DNA of 7,064 bases from Cellvibrionales bacterium UBA7375. Its GTDB lineage: Bacteria; Pseudomonadota; Gammaproteobacteria; Pseudomonadales; Porticoccaceae. The stretch is taken from contig DKNZ01000001.1 in the NCBI GenBank assembly GCA_002469845.1, forward strand, positions 574-7,637, read 5' to 3'. How positions within the stretch are numbered: position 1 is the first letter of the stretch; the number at the start of each line of letters is the position of its first letter. The notes below the pieces were generated by a model. That model had not been told where the DNA came from, did not search any database, and saw nothing but the letters and a program-made list of their open reading frames with translations. The position numbers and the translations under genes were made by a program. Positions 1-6,926 of this stretch are shown here, piece by piece.

Positions 1-94
1 AATCTGCACGAACGAATTGGATTTATTTTATTTGTATAACGATAAGTATAATTTTGGTGATTTTAATTAATTACAGGGGTGCTATGAATCAGTA

Positions 95-2107
95 TTAGGA
101 TGAATTTTTACGCCATCGCTTGAAGTCATTTAATGAGGGTTCCAACTTTTCTTGCAGTGGCATTAAAAAACCTTCAAAGTTACGCCACTGATCTACCCCT
201 TTTTTATTAATGGGTTGTCTTACCTGCTCTGAACTAGCAGTTCTTACGGCGCGCTTGGTTTTATAGAAATCTATGCAGTTGGATTCAAAGGGCAGTTTGC
301 AGTAGTTGAGTATGCGCCTTACTTGAGTCTCGATATCATCAATAACATCTTCATACTGAACTCTTAATACTGCGTTGGGTAGTACATTATCCCAGTGATT
401 CATAAGGGCTAGGTAGTCATTGTAGTAACTAGCGATATCATGCATGTCATAGGAAAATTCTTGCCCCTCAGCAAATAGTTGTTTGAAGCCACTAAAACAG
501 CATGCCACTGGATGACGTCTGGCATCGATAATTTTTGCATGCGGTAAAATACTTTTGATAAGCCCCACATGGCGGAAATTATTGGGCATTTTATCAATAA
601 AATAGGGCGCTGACTGACGATGAATCTTGGTTTCATCGATATATCTTTTGCCGAGTTTATACAGTTCTTGGGACTCTAATGTATCTATGATGTCGGGGTA
701 GCTGGGCTTTTCATTACGCAGTGTAGAGCGTTTTAACTGTTGTGCAATGGTTAGCATGTTGGGCAGTTCTAGGGTGCCATCGACCATACTGTGCGAAGAG
801 AGTATTTGCTCTAAAAGGGTTGAGCCTGCTCGCGGCAGGCCAACGATAAAGATAGGCGCTGAGTCTTGATGACCGTATTGCATTAGCTGTGTCAGCTTTT
901 GTAGGCTAAAGTAGTCAGTTTGGTCAAGCAACTCAGCAGACATACTGTCGGCATTGTAGCTCCCCTGTTGTTTCTTAATTCGATTGCCTTTTGTGTAGTA
1001 GTCAAATGCTGTTTGCCAGTCCTTTTTATCTTCAAATGCTTTACCAAGGGCAAAATATAAATGTGTTTTGTCTGCAGGCATTAGTGCTTTTTCGCCTTCT
1101 AGAGACAGCATATGCTTAAGCTGAGTGTTATCGAACTGATACGTCTTTAAATTTGAAAGAGCATAAAACGCTTCGCAGTAACTATGGTTATGCTGAATGG
1201 CCAATTTATAGCTTTCAATGGCTTGGCTATTTTTGCCCCAAGTTTTAAGTGCATGGCCTTTGGACGTCAAAGTAACCGGGTCATTGGGGATTTTTTCAAG
1301 CACCTGATCAAATAGGTTTATAGCATCTTCGTAATCACTAACTTGCATTTTAGCAATGGCGTAGACCGATAAAAATTGTGGGTTTTGTGGATCTGTTTCT
1401 AGTAGTTGTTTGGAGCAAGTAAGTGCGTCTTCAAACTTTTGTCGTCTTCTTAAAACCTTGATGTAGTCTATTTTTACTTGGGCATTCCTGGGTGAAAATT
1501 GACGCGCACTATCGAGCAGTAAATCTGCATCGTCCATGGCGCCAAGGCGCATAGCGATATCTGCAAGTAATCGCATTGCTTCTATATTGGTCGGATTTTT
1601 CTGGAGAAAGCTTTTACACATGGCTTCAGCTTTAAACAGCTTGCCCTGTGCAGTTAAGTCCATAACAGCAATGAGTATCTTGGGTAAGTTTTTTAATCTA
1701 TCTAGCTGGGCTGACATCTGTTGTGCAATAGCCTCCTTACCTAGTATGGCATGCAAATCTGCCTGTGCTTTCCAGCTGGCTAAAAGTGCTGGGTTGAGTT
1801 GGCAGGCTGTTTGATAGCTTGTTAGAGCGGGCAAAATGGCTTTTTGCGCTTTATAAAGATGCCCTTGCTCTTGATATACCCGCCCTTTATCTAGAGATAG
1901 GTCTTTAAGAATATCTAGGTGTTTTTGAGCTTCTGTATATTGTTTTTTGTAGCGGTAACAAACGGCTGCCATGTAATGAGCATCAATGTTTTGTGAATTA
2001 TCGCTGAGAATACTTTGAATAGAGGCCAATGCATCATCAAAGTTTCTAGCAGTAATTTGGTGCTTAATAGAGTCTAAGACGCTGGCTTCTTCGGTACTGT
2101 TACTCAT
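95..2107 (-). CDS. TPR-repeat sulfotransferase fusion protein
   Basis: This predicted cytoplasmic protein of 670 residues has no signal peptide or membrane helix. Residues about 10-390 are helical TPR-like repeats, with recurring alanine/tyrosine/leucine patterns and Asn-Pro or Asp-Pro repeat ends near 105, 171, 239 and 275. Residues about 415-665 form a sulfotransferase domain of the Sulfotransfer_3 / tyrosylprotein-sulfotransferase type. The 5'-phosphosulfate loop is PRAGST at 425-430, and Glu447 is a candidate catalytic base. FIDKMPNN at 503-510 matches the family's Lys-containing motif. Arg531 and Ser539, eight residues apart, fit the 3'-phosphate site. The tail motif VRQPI (629-633) followed by QWRNFE is also usual. 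The family transfers sulfate from PAPS to an acceptor; the TPR part presumably recruits it, but the acceptor is unknown. The start at 2107 has only a weak AGG about 11 bases upstream. The gene lies behind the receptor gene on the same strand, separated by 94 bases and a terminator, so it probably has its own promoter or depends on read-through. Confidence 0.9.
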   Translation of the reverse strand: MSNSTEEASVLDSIKHQITARNFDDALASIQSILSDNSQNIDAHYMAAVCYRYKKQYTEAQKHLDILKDLSLDKGRVYQEQGHLYKAQKAILPALTSYQTACQLNPALLASWKAQADLHAILGKEAIAQQMSAQLDRLKNLPKILIAVMDLTAQGKLFKAEAMCKSFLQKNPTNIEAMRLLADIAMRLGAMDDADLLLDSARQFSPRNAQVKIDYIKVLRRRQKFEDALTCSKQLLETDPQNPQFLSVYAIAKMQVSDYEDAINLFDQVLEKIPNDPVTLTSKGHALKTWGKNSQAIESYKLAIQHNHSYCEAFYALSNLKTYQFDNTQLKHMLSLEGEKALMPADKTHLYFALGKAFEDKKDWQTAFDYYTKGNRIKKQQGSYNADSMSAELLDQTDYFSLQKLTQLMQYGHQDSAPIFIVGLPRAGSTLLEQILSSHSMVDGTLELPNMLTIAQQLKRSTLRNEKPSYPDIIDTLESQELYKLGKRYIDETKIHRQSAPYFIDKMPNNFRHVGLIKSILPHAKIIDARRHPVACCFSGFKQLFAEGQEFSYDMHDIASYYNDYLALMNHWDNVLPNAVLRVQYEDVIDDIETQVRRILNYCKLPFESNCIDFYKTKRAVRTASSEQVRQPINKKGVDQWRNFEGFLMPLQEKLEPSLNDFKRWRKNSS

Positions 2108-2149
2108 AGAACATATTACCTAATAAATATAAGTGTCAGGGCTAAATTT

Positions 2150-2180
2150 AAAAAGCCCCGCTGGTTTAGAGCGAGGCTTT
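2150..2180 (-). terminator. Intrinsic terminator after the TonB-dependent receptor gene
   Basis: Read on the minus strand, AAAGCCTCGCT (2180-2170) pairs with AGCGGGGCTTT (2162-2152). This gives an 11-base-pair stem with one G-U pair and a 7-base loop, and the run of T continues to 2150 before an AT-rich stretch. No comparable T tract follows on the plus strand, so it acts in the direction of the receptor gene. It lies 21 bases past that gene's stop codon and about 43 bases before the sulfotransferase start, so it should insulate or attenuate transcription between the two. Confidence 0.85.
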
Positions 2181-2201
2181 GTAGCTGGGCTAGCTATCTA
2201 A

Positions 2202-4598
2202 TTACATATCGAATGAGAAGCGAAGACCAATCGTTTGAGGTCGTGCTATTACAATACGATCGCGATTAAAGATGGCATTCCCTGATAGCTGTGCTCGCTC
2301 ATCAGTCAGATTATCTATATACAATTCAGCTGTCCACTGATCCTGTGAAATACCTGCTGAAATACCCGCCATTGTCCAGCTATCAATACTGGTGCGATTA
2401 GGTATAACAATATCGGTGACTGCATCATCTGAATAGCTGATATTACCCATAATATGAGCAGTCTGGCCTGAACCTAGAGTCCACTCATAGCGCGATTGAA
2501 TATTAGCTTGAACATCTGGAGCAAAGGCTAATTCATCACCTTTTTGTACATAGTCAGTAACAAAGCTATTGGTGATTTCGGTATCCAATAACGACAGACC
2601 GCCACTTAATTGCAGGCCGACTATTGTTGCTGGCTGCCAAATAAATTCAGCTTCTAAACCAGAAATTTTCGCATCAGCCGCATTGTCAGCAAAGAATAGA
2701 TTGGTAATGCTCGTGTCAAAAATACCTACTTGCATATTCTTTACATCAACCGAAAAGATATCACCGTTGACACGTAAATTGCCATCAAGAAGATCTAACT
2801 TCCAACCAAGCTCAAGATTGGTTACTTCATCTGTGTCGAATGAATAAGGAACTGTATAGCTATCATTGCCTTTGCCACCTGGACGGTTAAGGAAGCCGGG
2901 TCTAAAGCCTTCAGAAGCTGTGATATAAAACAACCGGTTGTTATCCGGCTGCCAAGACAGGCTAATCTTGCCAATAACACCATCGGTTTGAGCGGTATCG
3001 TTATCACCACTAAATATCTGGTCTAGGTTATTGCCGGCATTACCGTCTTCGGTTCCGCCTTTATTTGAAAATGATCCCGCAGCACTTCCCTTAAGGTCTA
3101 CTTCAATATCATACCAGCGTGCACCAAGAGTTGTAGAAAGTGTATCGGTTAGCTGATAAGTCAGTTCACCAAAGACACCATGTTGTTTATCGGTTCTGAT
3201 GATATCATTTCTAAAGATAACACCCTCTGGCCATACAGTCATATCTTTGGCTGATGAACCCTGTGCTGAGTAATTTGGGCCAAAGCTTTCTGCGCCAAGA
3301 AGTTCAGACCCAGGATAGGTGAACATATTATCTTCGTGAAGCTCTAGGTCACTGTAGAAACCACCAAAGGTGGCTTTGATTGGACCACTTTGATCTGTTG
3401 AGAAGCGGATTTCATGAGTTTGAGTTTTTGACTCAACACCACCAGCTACAAATAGATTTGGAGCCGCACAGAACCCACCTTCTGGGGCTGCACCACCACC
3501 ATATACATCAGTAGTACAGATATAATAGGGAATATATTCGCCAACAAATAGGTAATCTGTGTAATCAACCTGCTGATTGACTTGGCGGTCAGTAAAGGCA
3601 CCGGTATAAATCATATCAAGTTCATTTAGGCGGCCTTCAAGGGTCCAGCCTACATTAAGAAGCTCTTCTTCCATGGTGTCGTCTTCATAGCGTTGAATTT
3701 CAAGATCATCGAGCTCTGGATCCTGATAAAAAACACCTTCTGAATCGATAGTTTGTGAAGTTGCTGAAACTAAAAGACTCCAGTCTTCATCAATATCCCA
3801 AAGACCGCTTAGACGAGCGCCAGAATAGGTTGACTCGTTAAAATCTTCCTCGACTTTAGCGCCATTATTGGCAGCACTAAAGGTCACATTTGAAAGGTCA
3901 GCATCGGGTTGGAAACCGCCTGATTGAAATCGAGCACTTGATGCAGCGGTTAATGACCCTTCCACATTGTCAATATAACCACCGCTGTTATCGACATAGA
4001 CAACACCACGCAGAGTTAGCTTATCGGAAACCGGCGCATTGATAACGGCTTCGACACTGTTACTAGGCTCGCCTGATTTAGTCACCGAGGTATCTACTTT
4101 AACTGAGCCTGAAAAACCTGATGGATCTGGCTTGTTAGTGATAAGTCTTACAGTACCGGCTTGTGAGCTAGCGCCGAATAATGTTCCTTGCGGACCTTTT
4201 AGAACCTCAATACGATTAAGGTCAGCTACATAGAGGTCAAGATTACGCCCAGGCTGTGCAAGTGGTTGCTCGTCTAAATAGACTGAAACGTTGGGGGCTA
4301 GTCCGGCTACACCCGATGTTGTAAGGTTAGGAGTAGTTGAGGCAACGCCACGAATATAAATAGTGTTTTGCCCTGGCCCACTTCCACCTGCAGTGATACC
4401 TGGCATTTGCACAAGGTAGTCAGCAAAGTTATTGACTCCTAACTGCTCCAGAGATTCTTCATTGAGTGCGGTCACTGCGACAGGAATGTCCTGTGTGCTA
4501 GCGGACTGTTTTGTTGCGGTAACAATAACTTCGTCTATCTGAGCTTGTGCAGTTGTTGCGCTTAGAATCGCCGTAAATAGGGCTGTTCGTTTTAGCAT
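2202..4598 (-). CDS. TonB-dependent outer-membrane receptor
   Basis: This is a complete 798-residue receptor, a usual length for the family. Residues 1-19 are a signal peptide ending AQA, followed by a TonB box, DEVIVTA, at 22-28. The plug domain spans about 33-157 and contains the hallmark run RIEVLKGPQGTLFGA (129-143), then SSQAGTVRLIT. The rest is a 22-strand beta barrel, ending in an aromatic-rich strand around GLRFSFDM. Such receptors import scarce or large substrates across the outer membrane using energy from TonB-ExbB-ExbD. The substrate cannot be read from the sequence, and I see no siderophore- or B12-specific signature. The only two cysteines, Cys361 and Cys377, flank a glycine-rich stretch and could form a disulfide in an external loop. 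The ATG at 4598 has a good AGAGG (4612-4608) nine bases upstream. The gene is divergent from the BCCT transporter across a 234-base region with repeated operator-like octamers. Confidence 0.95.
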   Translation of the reverse strand: MLKRTALFTAILSATTAQAQIDEVIVTATKQSASTQDIPVAVTALNEESLEQLGVNNFADYLVQMPGITAGGSGPGQNTIYIRGVASTTPNLTTSGVAGLAPNVSVYLDEQPLAQPGRNLDLYVADLNRIEVLKGPQGTLFGASSQAGTVRLITNKPDPSGFSGSVKVDTSVTKSGEPSNSVEAVINAPVSDKLTLRGVVYVDNSGGYIDNVEGSLTAASSARFQSGGFQPDADLSNVTFSAANNGAKVEEDFNESTYSGARLSGLWDIDEDWSLLVSATSQTIDSEGVFYQDPELDDLEIQRYEDDTMEEELLNVGWTLEGRLNELDMIYTGAFTDRQVNQQVDYTDYLFVGEYIPYYICTTDVYGGGAAPEGGFCAAPNLFVAGGVESKTQTHEIRFSTDQSGPIKATFGGFYSDLELHEDNMFTYPGSELLGAESFGPNYSAQGSSAKDMTVWPEGVIFRNDIIRTDKQHGVFGELTYQLTDTLSTTLGARWYDIEVDLKGSAAGSFSNKGGTEDGNAGNNLDQIFSGDNDTAQTDGVIGKISLSWQPDNNRLFYITASEGFRPGFLNRPGGKGNDSYTVPYSFDTDEVTNLELGWKLDLLDGNLRVNGDIFSVDVKNMQVGIFDTSITNLFFADNAADAKISGLEAEFIWQPATIVGLQLSGGLSLLDTEITNSFVTDYVQKGDELAFAPDVQANIQSRYEWTLGSGQTAHIMGNISYSDDAVTDIVIPNRTSIDSWTMAGISAGISQDQWTAELYIDNLTDERAQLSGNAIFNRDRIVIARPQTIGLRFSFDM

Positions 4599-4605
4599 AA
4601 TGCTA
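4593..4605. repeat. Perfect odd palindrome over the receptor start codon
   Basis: TAGCAT-A-ATGCTA is a perfect 6-base inverted repeat around one central base, and it contains the receptor's ATG (4598-4596, minus strand). The centre is too tight for a strong RNA hairpin, so if it matters it is more likely a protein-binding dyad. It could also be chance in AT-rich DNA. Confidence 0.35.
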
Positions 4606-4625
4606 GGCCTCTTTTATTATAATTG

Positions 4626-4658
4626 TATTTAGTTGACAAATATTTAGTATTCAATGTA
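4626..4658 (+). promoter_or_regulatory. Tandem TATTTAGT operator-like repeats, receptor side
   Basis: Two exact copies of TATTTAGT lie at 4626-4633 and 4641-4648, start to start 15 bases. They lie directly upstream of the TATAAT candidate -10 of the receptor gene, in the zone where RNA polymerase would bind. The octamer equals the left half-site of the EctR1 operator as I remember it (TATTTAGT-GT-ACTATATA). After the second copy, TCAATGTA (4651-4658) matches the remembered right half-site at five of eight positions; after the first copy only three of eight match. A MarR dimer bound here would be expected to repress the receptor gene. The role is inferred; the repeat itself is seen directly. 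Confidence 0.5.
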
Positions 4659-4732
4659 GTTTAGCCGAGAGAGGTGTATAACTGCAAGAGGGCTTACCTG
4701 ATAAATTGTTGTTTTTGCGGTTAAAAAGCCTT

Positions 4733-4750
4733 TATTTAGTGTAATATCTT
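4733..4750 (+). promoter_or_regulatory. EctR/CosR-type operator candidate, transporter side
   Basis: TATTTAGT-GT-AATATCTT carries the third copy of the octamer and the same GT spacer as the remembered EctR1 operator (TATTTAGT-GT-ACTATATA). The right half agrees at five of eight positions, giving 15 of 18 overall. It starts 100 bases upstream of the BCCT ATG at 4833 and overlaps the possible -10 box TGTAAT (4740-4745), a position suited to repression. The likely ligand-responsive regulator is the MarR protein encoded at 6421-6915. The comparison rests on memory of the published site, so the functional call is inference. Confidence 0.5.
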
Positions 4751-4751
4751 C

Positions 4752-4774
4752 GTTAATAAAATATTGACCTCAAT
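4752..4774. repeat. Overlapping short inverted repeats upstream of the BCCT gene
   Basis: Two dyads overlap here. GTTAATA-AAA-TATTGAC (4752-4768) has 7-base arms with one mismatch, and ATTGA-CC-TCAAT (4763-4774) has perfect 5-base arms. Both cover the TTGACC hexamer (4764-4769), the best -35 candidate for the transporter gene. They could be a second regulator site, but dyads this short arise easily in AT-rich DNA. Confidence 0.3.
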
Positions 4775-4822
4775 GAATTATTAATATTTGAATACGCTAT
4801 TATTTTTGCGTTTCGACAGAAC

Positions 4823-4826
4823 AGGA
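4823..4826 (+). promoter_or_regulatory. Ribosome-binding site that fixes the BCCT start
   Basis: AGGA lies six bases before the ATG at 4833. The alternative in-frame TTG at 4788 has no purine-rich Shine-Dalgarno sequence before it. This favours the ATG, removing 15 residues from the longest open frame. Confidence 0.7.
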
Positions 4827-4832
4827 ATAAAA

Positions 4833-6392
4833 ATGTTTAGCTCCAATCAATCCAGTTTTACTACCGGTCAAGATAATATACGCTTTTTTAAGTTTGATAT
4901 TCATGCCCCAGTATTTTTTTCAAGTGTTGGTTTAATTTTGGCATTTGTGATTTTCACTCTGCAGTTTCCAGAGCAAACCAATCAAATGCTGTCAGATTTT
5001 AGGGCTTGGAATCTTACTAATTTCGACCAATTTATGATTGCGGCGGTCAACTTTATTTTACTATTCTGTCTTCTGTTGATGGTTATGCCTATTGGTTCTA
5101 TTCGTCTCGGTGGTGATAGTGCCAAGCCTGATTTTAGTCGACTGAGCTGGATGTCAATGTTATTTGCCGCAGGTATGGGTATCGGATTAATTTTTTGGAG
5201 TGTGGCTGAACCTATGGTGTACTTCACCGATTGGGCGGGTACACCGCTCAATGTAGAGGCTTGGACTGAAGATGCAGCTGAGCTTGCTATGGCGGCTACT
5301 GTATTTCATTGGGGCATCCATGCTTGGGCGATATATGCAGTGGTCGCGCTTGGTTTAGCCTTTTTTAGTTATAATTGCGGTCTTCCTCTAACCATGCGTT
5401 CTTCGCTTTACCCACTTTTGGGCGATGCCTGTTGGCGTTGGCCTGGACATATTATTGATGTGTTTGCTGTTTTGGCTACTATTTTTGGCTTGGCTACATC
5501 TTTAGGTTTGGGTGCTTCACAAATTAATGCCGGTTTATCAATGCTGTTTGGTATTGCCGATGATCTCAATACCAAGCTGGTAATTATTTTGGTGATTACA
5601 GTGATCACTGTTGGCTCTGTAGTTCGCGGTCTCAACGGTGGGGTAAAAGTATTAAGTCAGATCAATATGCTGTTGGCTGCATTACTGTTATGTTTTGTTG
5701 CGCTAGTTAGTTCATTAACCAATGTATTTAGCTGGCTATGGTTTTCTACTACTGAGTACTTAAATAATATTGTCCCTCTTAGTAATTGGATAGAACGTGA
5801 GGATGGACAGTGGATGCAGGACTGGACGGTATTCTATTGGGCTTGGTGGGTAAGTTGGTCGCCGTTTGTTGGGATGTTTATTGCGCGTATTTCTAAGGGT
5901 CGGACGGTGCGTGAATTCTTGTTTGCAGTTTTGGTTATTCCAACACTAGTGACTATTGTGTGGATGAGTATATTTGGCATGAATGCTATTGAGCAGGCAA
6001 GTGGCGGTGTTGGTAGTTTGGCTAATGGGGTCAGCTCTATCAGTTTGGCGACTTTCCAGATGCTTGAGAATTTGCCATTCCCTCAAGTGACGATTGGTCT
6101 TGGTATGTTGTTAGTAATGGTGTTTTTTATTACCTCATCAGATTCAGGATCTCTAGTGGTTGATACTATTACCGCCGGCGGCAAATTAGACGCACCAACA
6201 CCTCAGCGGGTTATGTGGGCCTTGGCTGCGGGTTCTATTGCCAGCGCGCTTTTATACGGTGGCGGTAATCAGGCATTGAATGCGCTTCAAGCGGGCACTA
6301 TTGCCACGGGTATTCCTTTTACTTTGGTGATAATATTAATCTGTTTTTGTTTGTATAAAGGGCTTACTCAAAGCATAAAAACAGCAAAATAG
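4833..6392 (+). CDS. BCCT-family osmolyte transporter
   Basis: This inner-membrane betaine/choline/carnitine-type transporter has 519 residues from the ATG at 4833; a TTG at 4788 would add 15 residues but lacks a ribosome-binding site. It has about twelve hydrophobic helices in the LeuT-like fold. Family marks are the glycine-rich GMGIGLIFWSVAEP (114-127), HWGIHAW (159-165) and the tryptophan-box signature WTVFYWAWWVSW (331-342). FFITSSDSG (431-439) is also present. Ala112, Met115, Phe431, Thr434 and Ser435 line up with the Na2 sodium site I recall from BetP, so sodium-coupled uptake is likely. The substrate is probably a trimethylammonium or sulfonium solute such as glycine betaine, choline, carnitine or DMSP; the sequence does not decide. 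The C-terminal tail after the last helix is only about 12 residues, unlike BetP's long osmosensing tail, so control may be mainly transcriptional. The MarR gene follows after 28 bases with no terminator, indicating an operon. Confidence 0.93.
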   Translation: MFSSNQSSFTTGQDNIRFFKFDIHAPVFFSSVGLILAFVIFTLQFPEQTNQMLSDFRAWNLTNFDQFMIAAVNFILLFCLLLMVMPIGSIRLGGDSAKPDFSRLSWMSMLFAAGMGIGLIFWSVAEPMVYFTDWAGTPLNVEAWTEDAAELAMAATVFHWGIHAWAIYAVVALGLAFFSYNCGLPLTMRSSLYPLLGDACWRWPGHIIDVFAVLATIFGLATSLGLGASQINAGLSMLFGIADDLNTKLVIILVITVITVGSVVRGLNGGVKVLSQINMLLAALLLCFVALVSSLTNVFSWLWFSTTEYLNNIVPLSNWIEREDGQWMQDWTVFYWAWWVSWSPFVGMFIARISKGRTVREFLFAVLVIPTLVTIVWMSIFGMNAIEQASGGVGSLANGVSSISLATFQMLENLPFPQVTIGLGMLLVMVFFITSSDSGSLVVDTITAGGKLDAPTPQRVMWALAAGSIASALLYGGGNQALNALQAGTIATGIPFTLVIILICFCLYKGLTQSIKTAK

Positions 6393-6420
6393 GGATGGCT
6401 TTTTAAGAGGGAAGATTGAT

Positions 6421-6915
6421 ATGGAAAAAGTAAACGAAGTTCTAATTGCTTTGCGCCGAATTATTCGAGCAACAGATTTACATTCTAAGTATTTGGCTAA
6501 GCATACAGGTTTGACCACACCGCAAATTTTGTTATTGCAGATATTGCGCGATAAGGGCGAGGGCTCAGTGGGCAGTTTGGCTAAAGAAATGAGCCTAAGT
6601 CAGGCCACAGTAACTAGTATTTTGGATAGGCTAGAAAAGAAAGACCTAATAGTAAGAGAGCGCTCAAGCACCGATCGACGAGTTGTAATGATCAGGCTAA
6701 ATGATAGCGCCCTAGTTATTTTGAAGGACGCGCCGCTTCCTTTGCAGGAAAAATTTACCCGTGAATTTAACGATTTACGAGAGTGGGAACAACTGATGAT
6801 TACATCGTCATTGGTGCGTATTGCGCAGATGATGGATGCAGAACATATTGATGTTGGGCCAGTGCTCGACGGTGGCACCCTGGATCGAAAAACTGCCCAA
6901 GAAGATAAGCATTAG
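6421..6915 (+). CDS. MarR-family regulator, EctR/CosR-like
   Basis: This 164-residue protein has the MarR winged helix-turn-helix fold. The N-terminal dimerisation helix begins at LIALRRIIRATDLHSKYLAKHTGLT. The DNA-reading helix-turn-helix is around SVGSLAKEMSLSQATVTSIL, and the wing carries the typical STDRR motif before VVMIRLND. The ALRRIIRATDLHS start and the C-terminal MDAEHIDVGPVLDGG stretch resemble, from memory, the MarR subgroup that includes EctR1 of halotolerant methylotrophs and CosR of Vibrio. Those proteins control ectoine synthesis and BCCT or betaine genes in response to salt or betaine. A GAGGGA ribosome-binding site lies about eight bases before the ATG. The gene is the second of an apparent operon with the BCCT transporter, so autoregulation through the operator candidate at 4733-4750 is plausible. 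No ectABC genes are in view. The MarR assignment is firm; the subgroup is less so. Confidence 0.9.
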   Translation: MEKVNEVLIALRRIIRATDLHSKYLAKHTGLTTPQILLLQILRDKGEGSVGSLAKEMSLSQATVTSILDRLEKKDLIVRERSSTDRRVVMIRLNDSALVILKDAPLPLQEKFTREFNDLREWEQLMITSSLVRIAQMMDAEHIDVGPVLDGGTLDRKTAQEDKH

Positions 6916-6926
6916 TTAAGTATGCT

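Larger units (their letters stand above)
4599..4832. promoter_or_regulatory. Divergent control region between receptor and BCCT genes
   Basis: This 234-base AT-rich gap must carry promoters in both directions. On the receptor side, the minus strand has a perfect TATAAT (4621-4616) four bases before the AGAGG ribosome-binding site, but no good -35 box at normal spacing. TTGTCA (4639-4634) is only 12 bases from it. On the BCCT side, TTGACC (4764-4769) is the best -35-like hexamer but lacks a clear -10 at 17 bases. TGTAAT (4740-4745) is a possible -10 with TTGCGG (4715-4720) at a long 19-base spacing. Weak promoter boxes fit regulated promoters. The region also holds the three TATTTAGT copies and two short inverted repeats listed separately. 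I see no riboswitch and no small gene. Confidence 0.6.

Noticed and set aside
25..52. TTATAC-6-TTATAC direct repeat on the minus strand downstream of the sulfotransferase gene
   Set aside because: Short, AT-only and without a gene start in view; the 94 bases before position 95 show no terminator hairpin or other recognisable feature.
2118..2131. TATTTATT on the minus strand upstream of the sulfotransferase as a fourth EctR-type half-site
   Set aside because: It matches seven of eight bases, but the region is so AT-rich that this is weak, and no matching second half-site follows.
2569..2847. Plus-strand open frame inside the receptor gene
   Set aside because: It is an antisense shadow of the strong receptor coding frame, with no ribosome-binding site or recognisable domain.
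4634..4639. TTGTCA (minus strand) as the -35 box of the receptor promoter
   Set aside because: It is only 12 bases from TATAAT; a 17-base spacing leads to TAAAAG, which overlaps the ribosome-binding site.
6908..6926. AGCAT...ATGCT inverted repeat between the convergent marR and cysC stop codons as a shared terminator
   Set aside because: The stem is only five base pairs with a 9-base loop and has no T tract on either strand.
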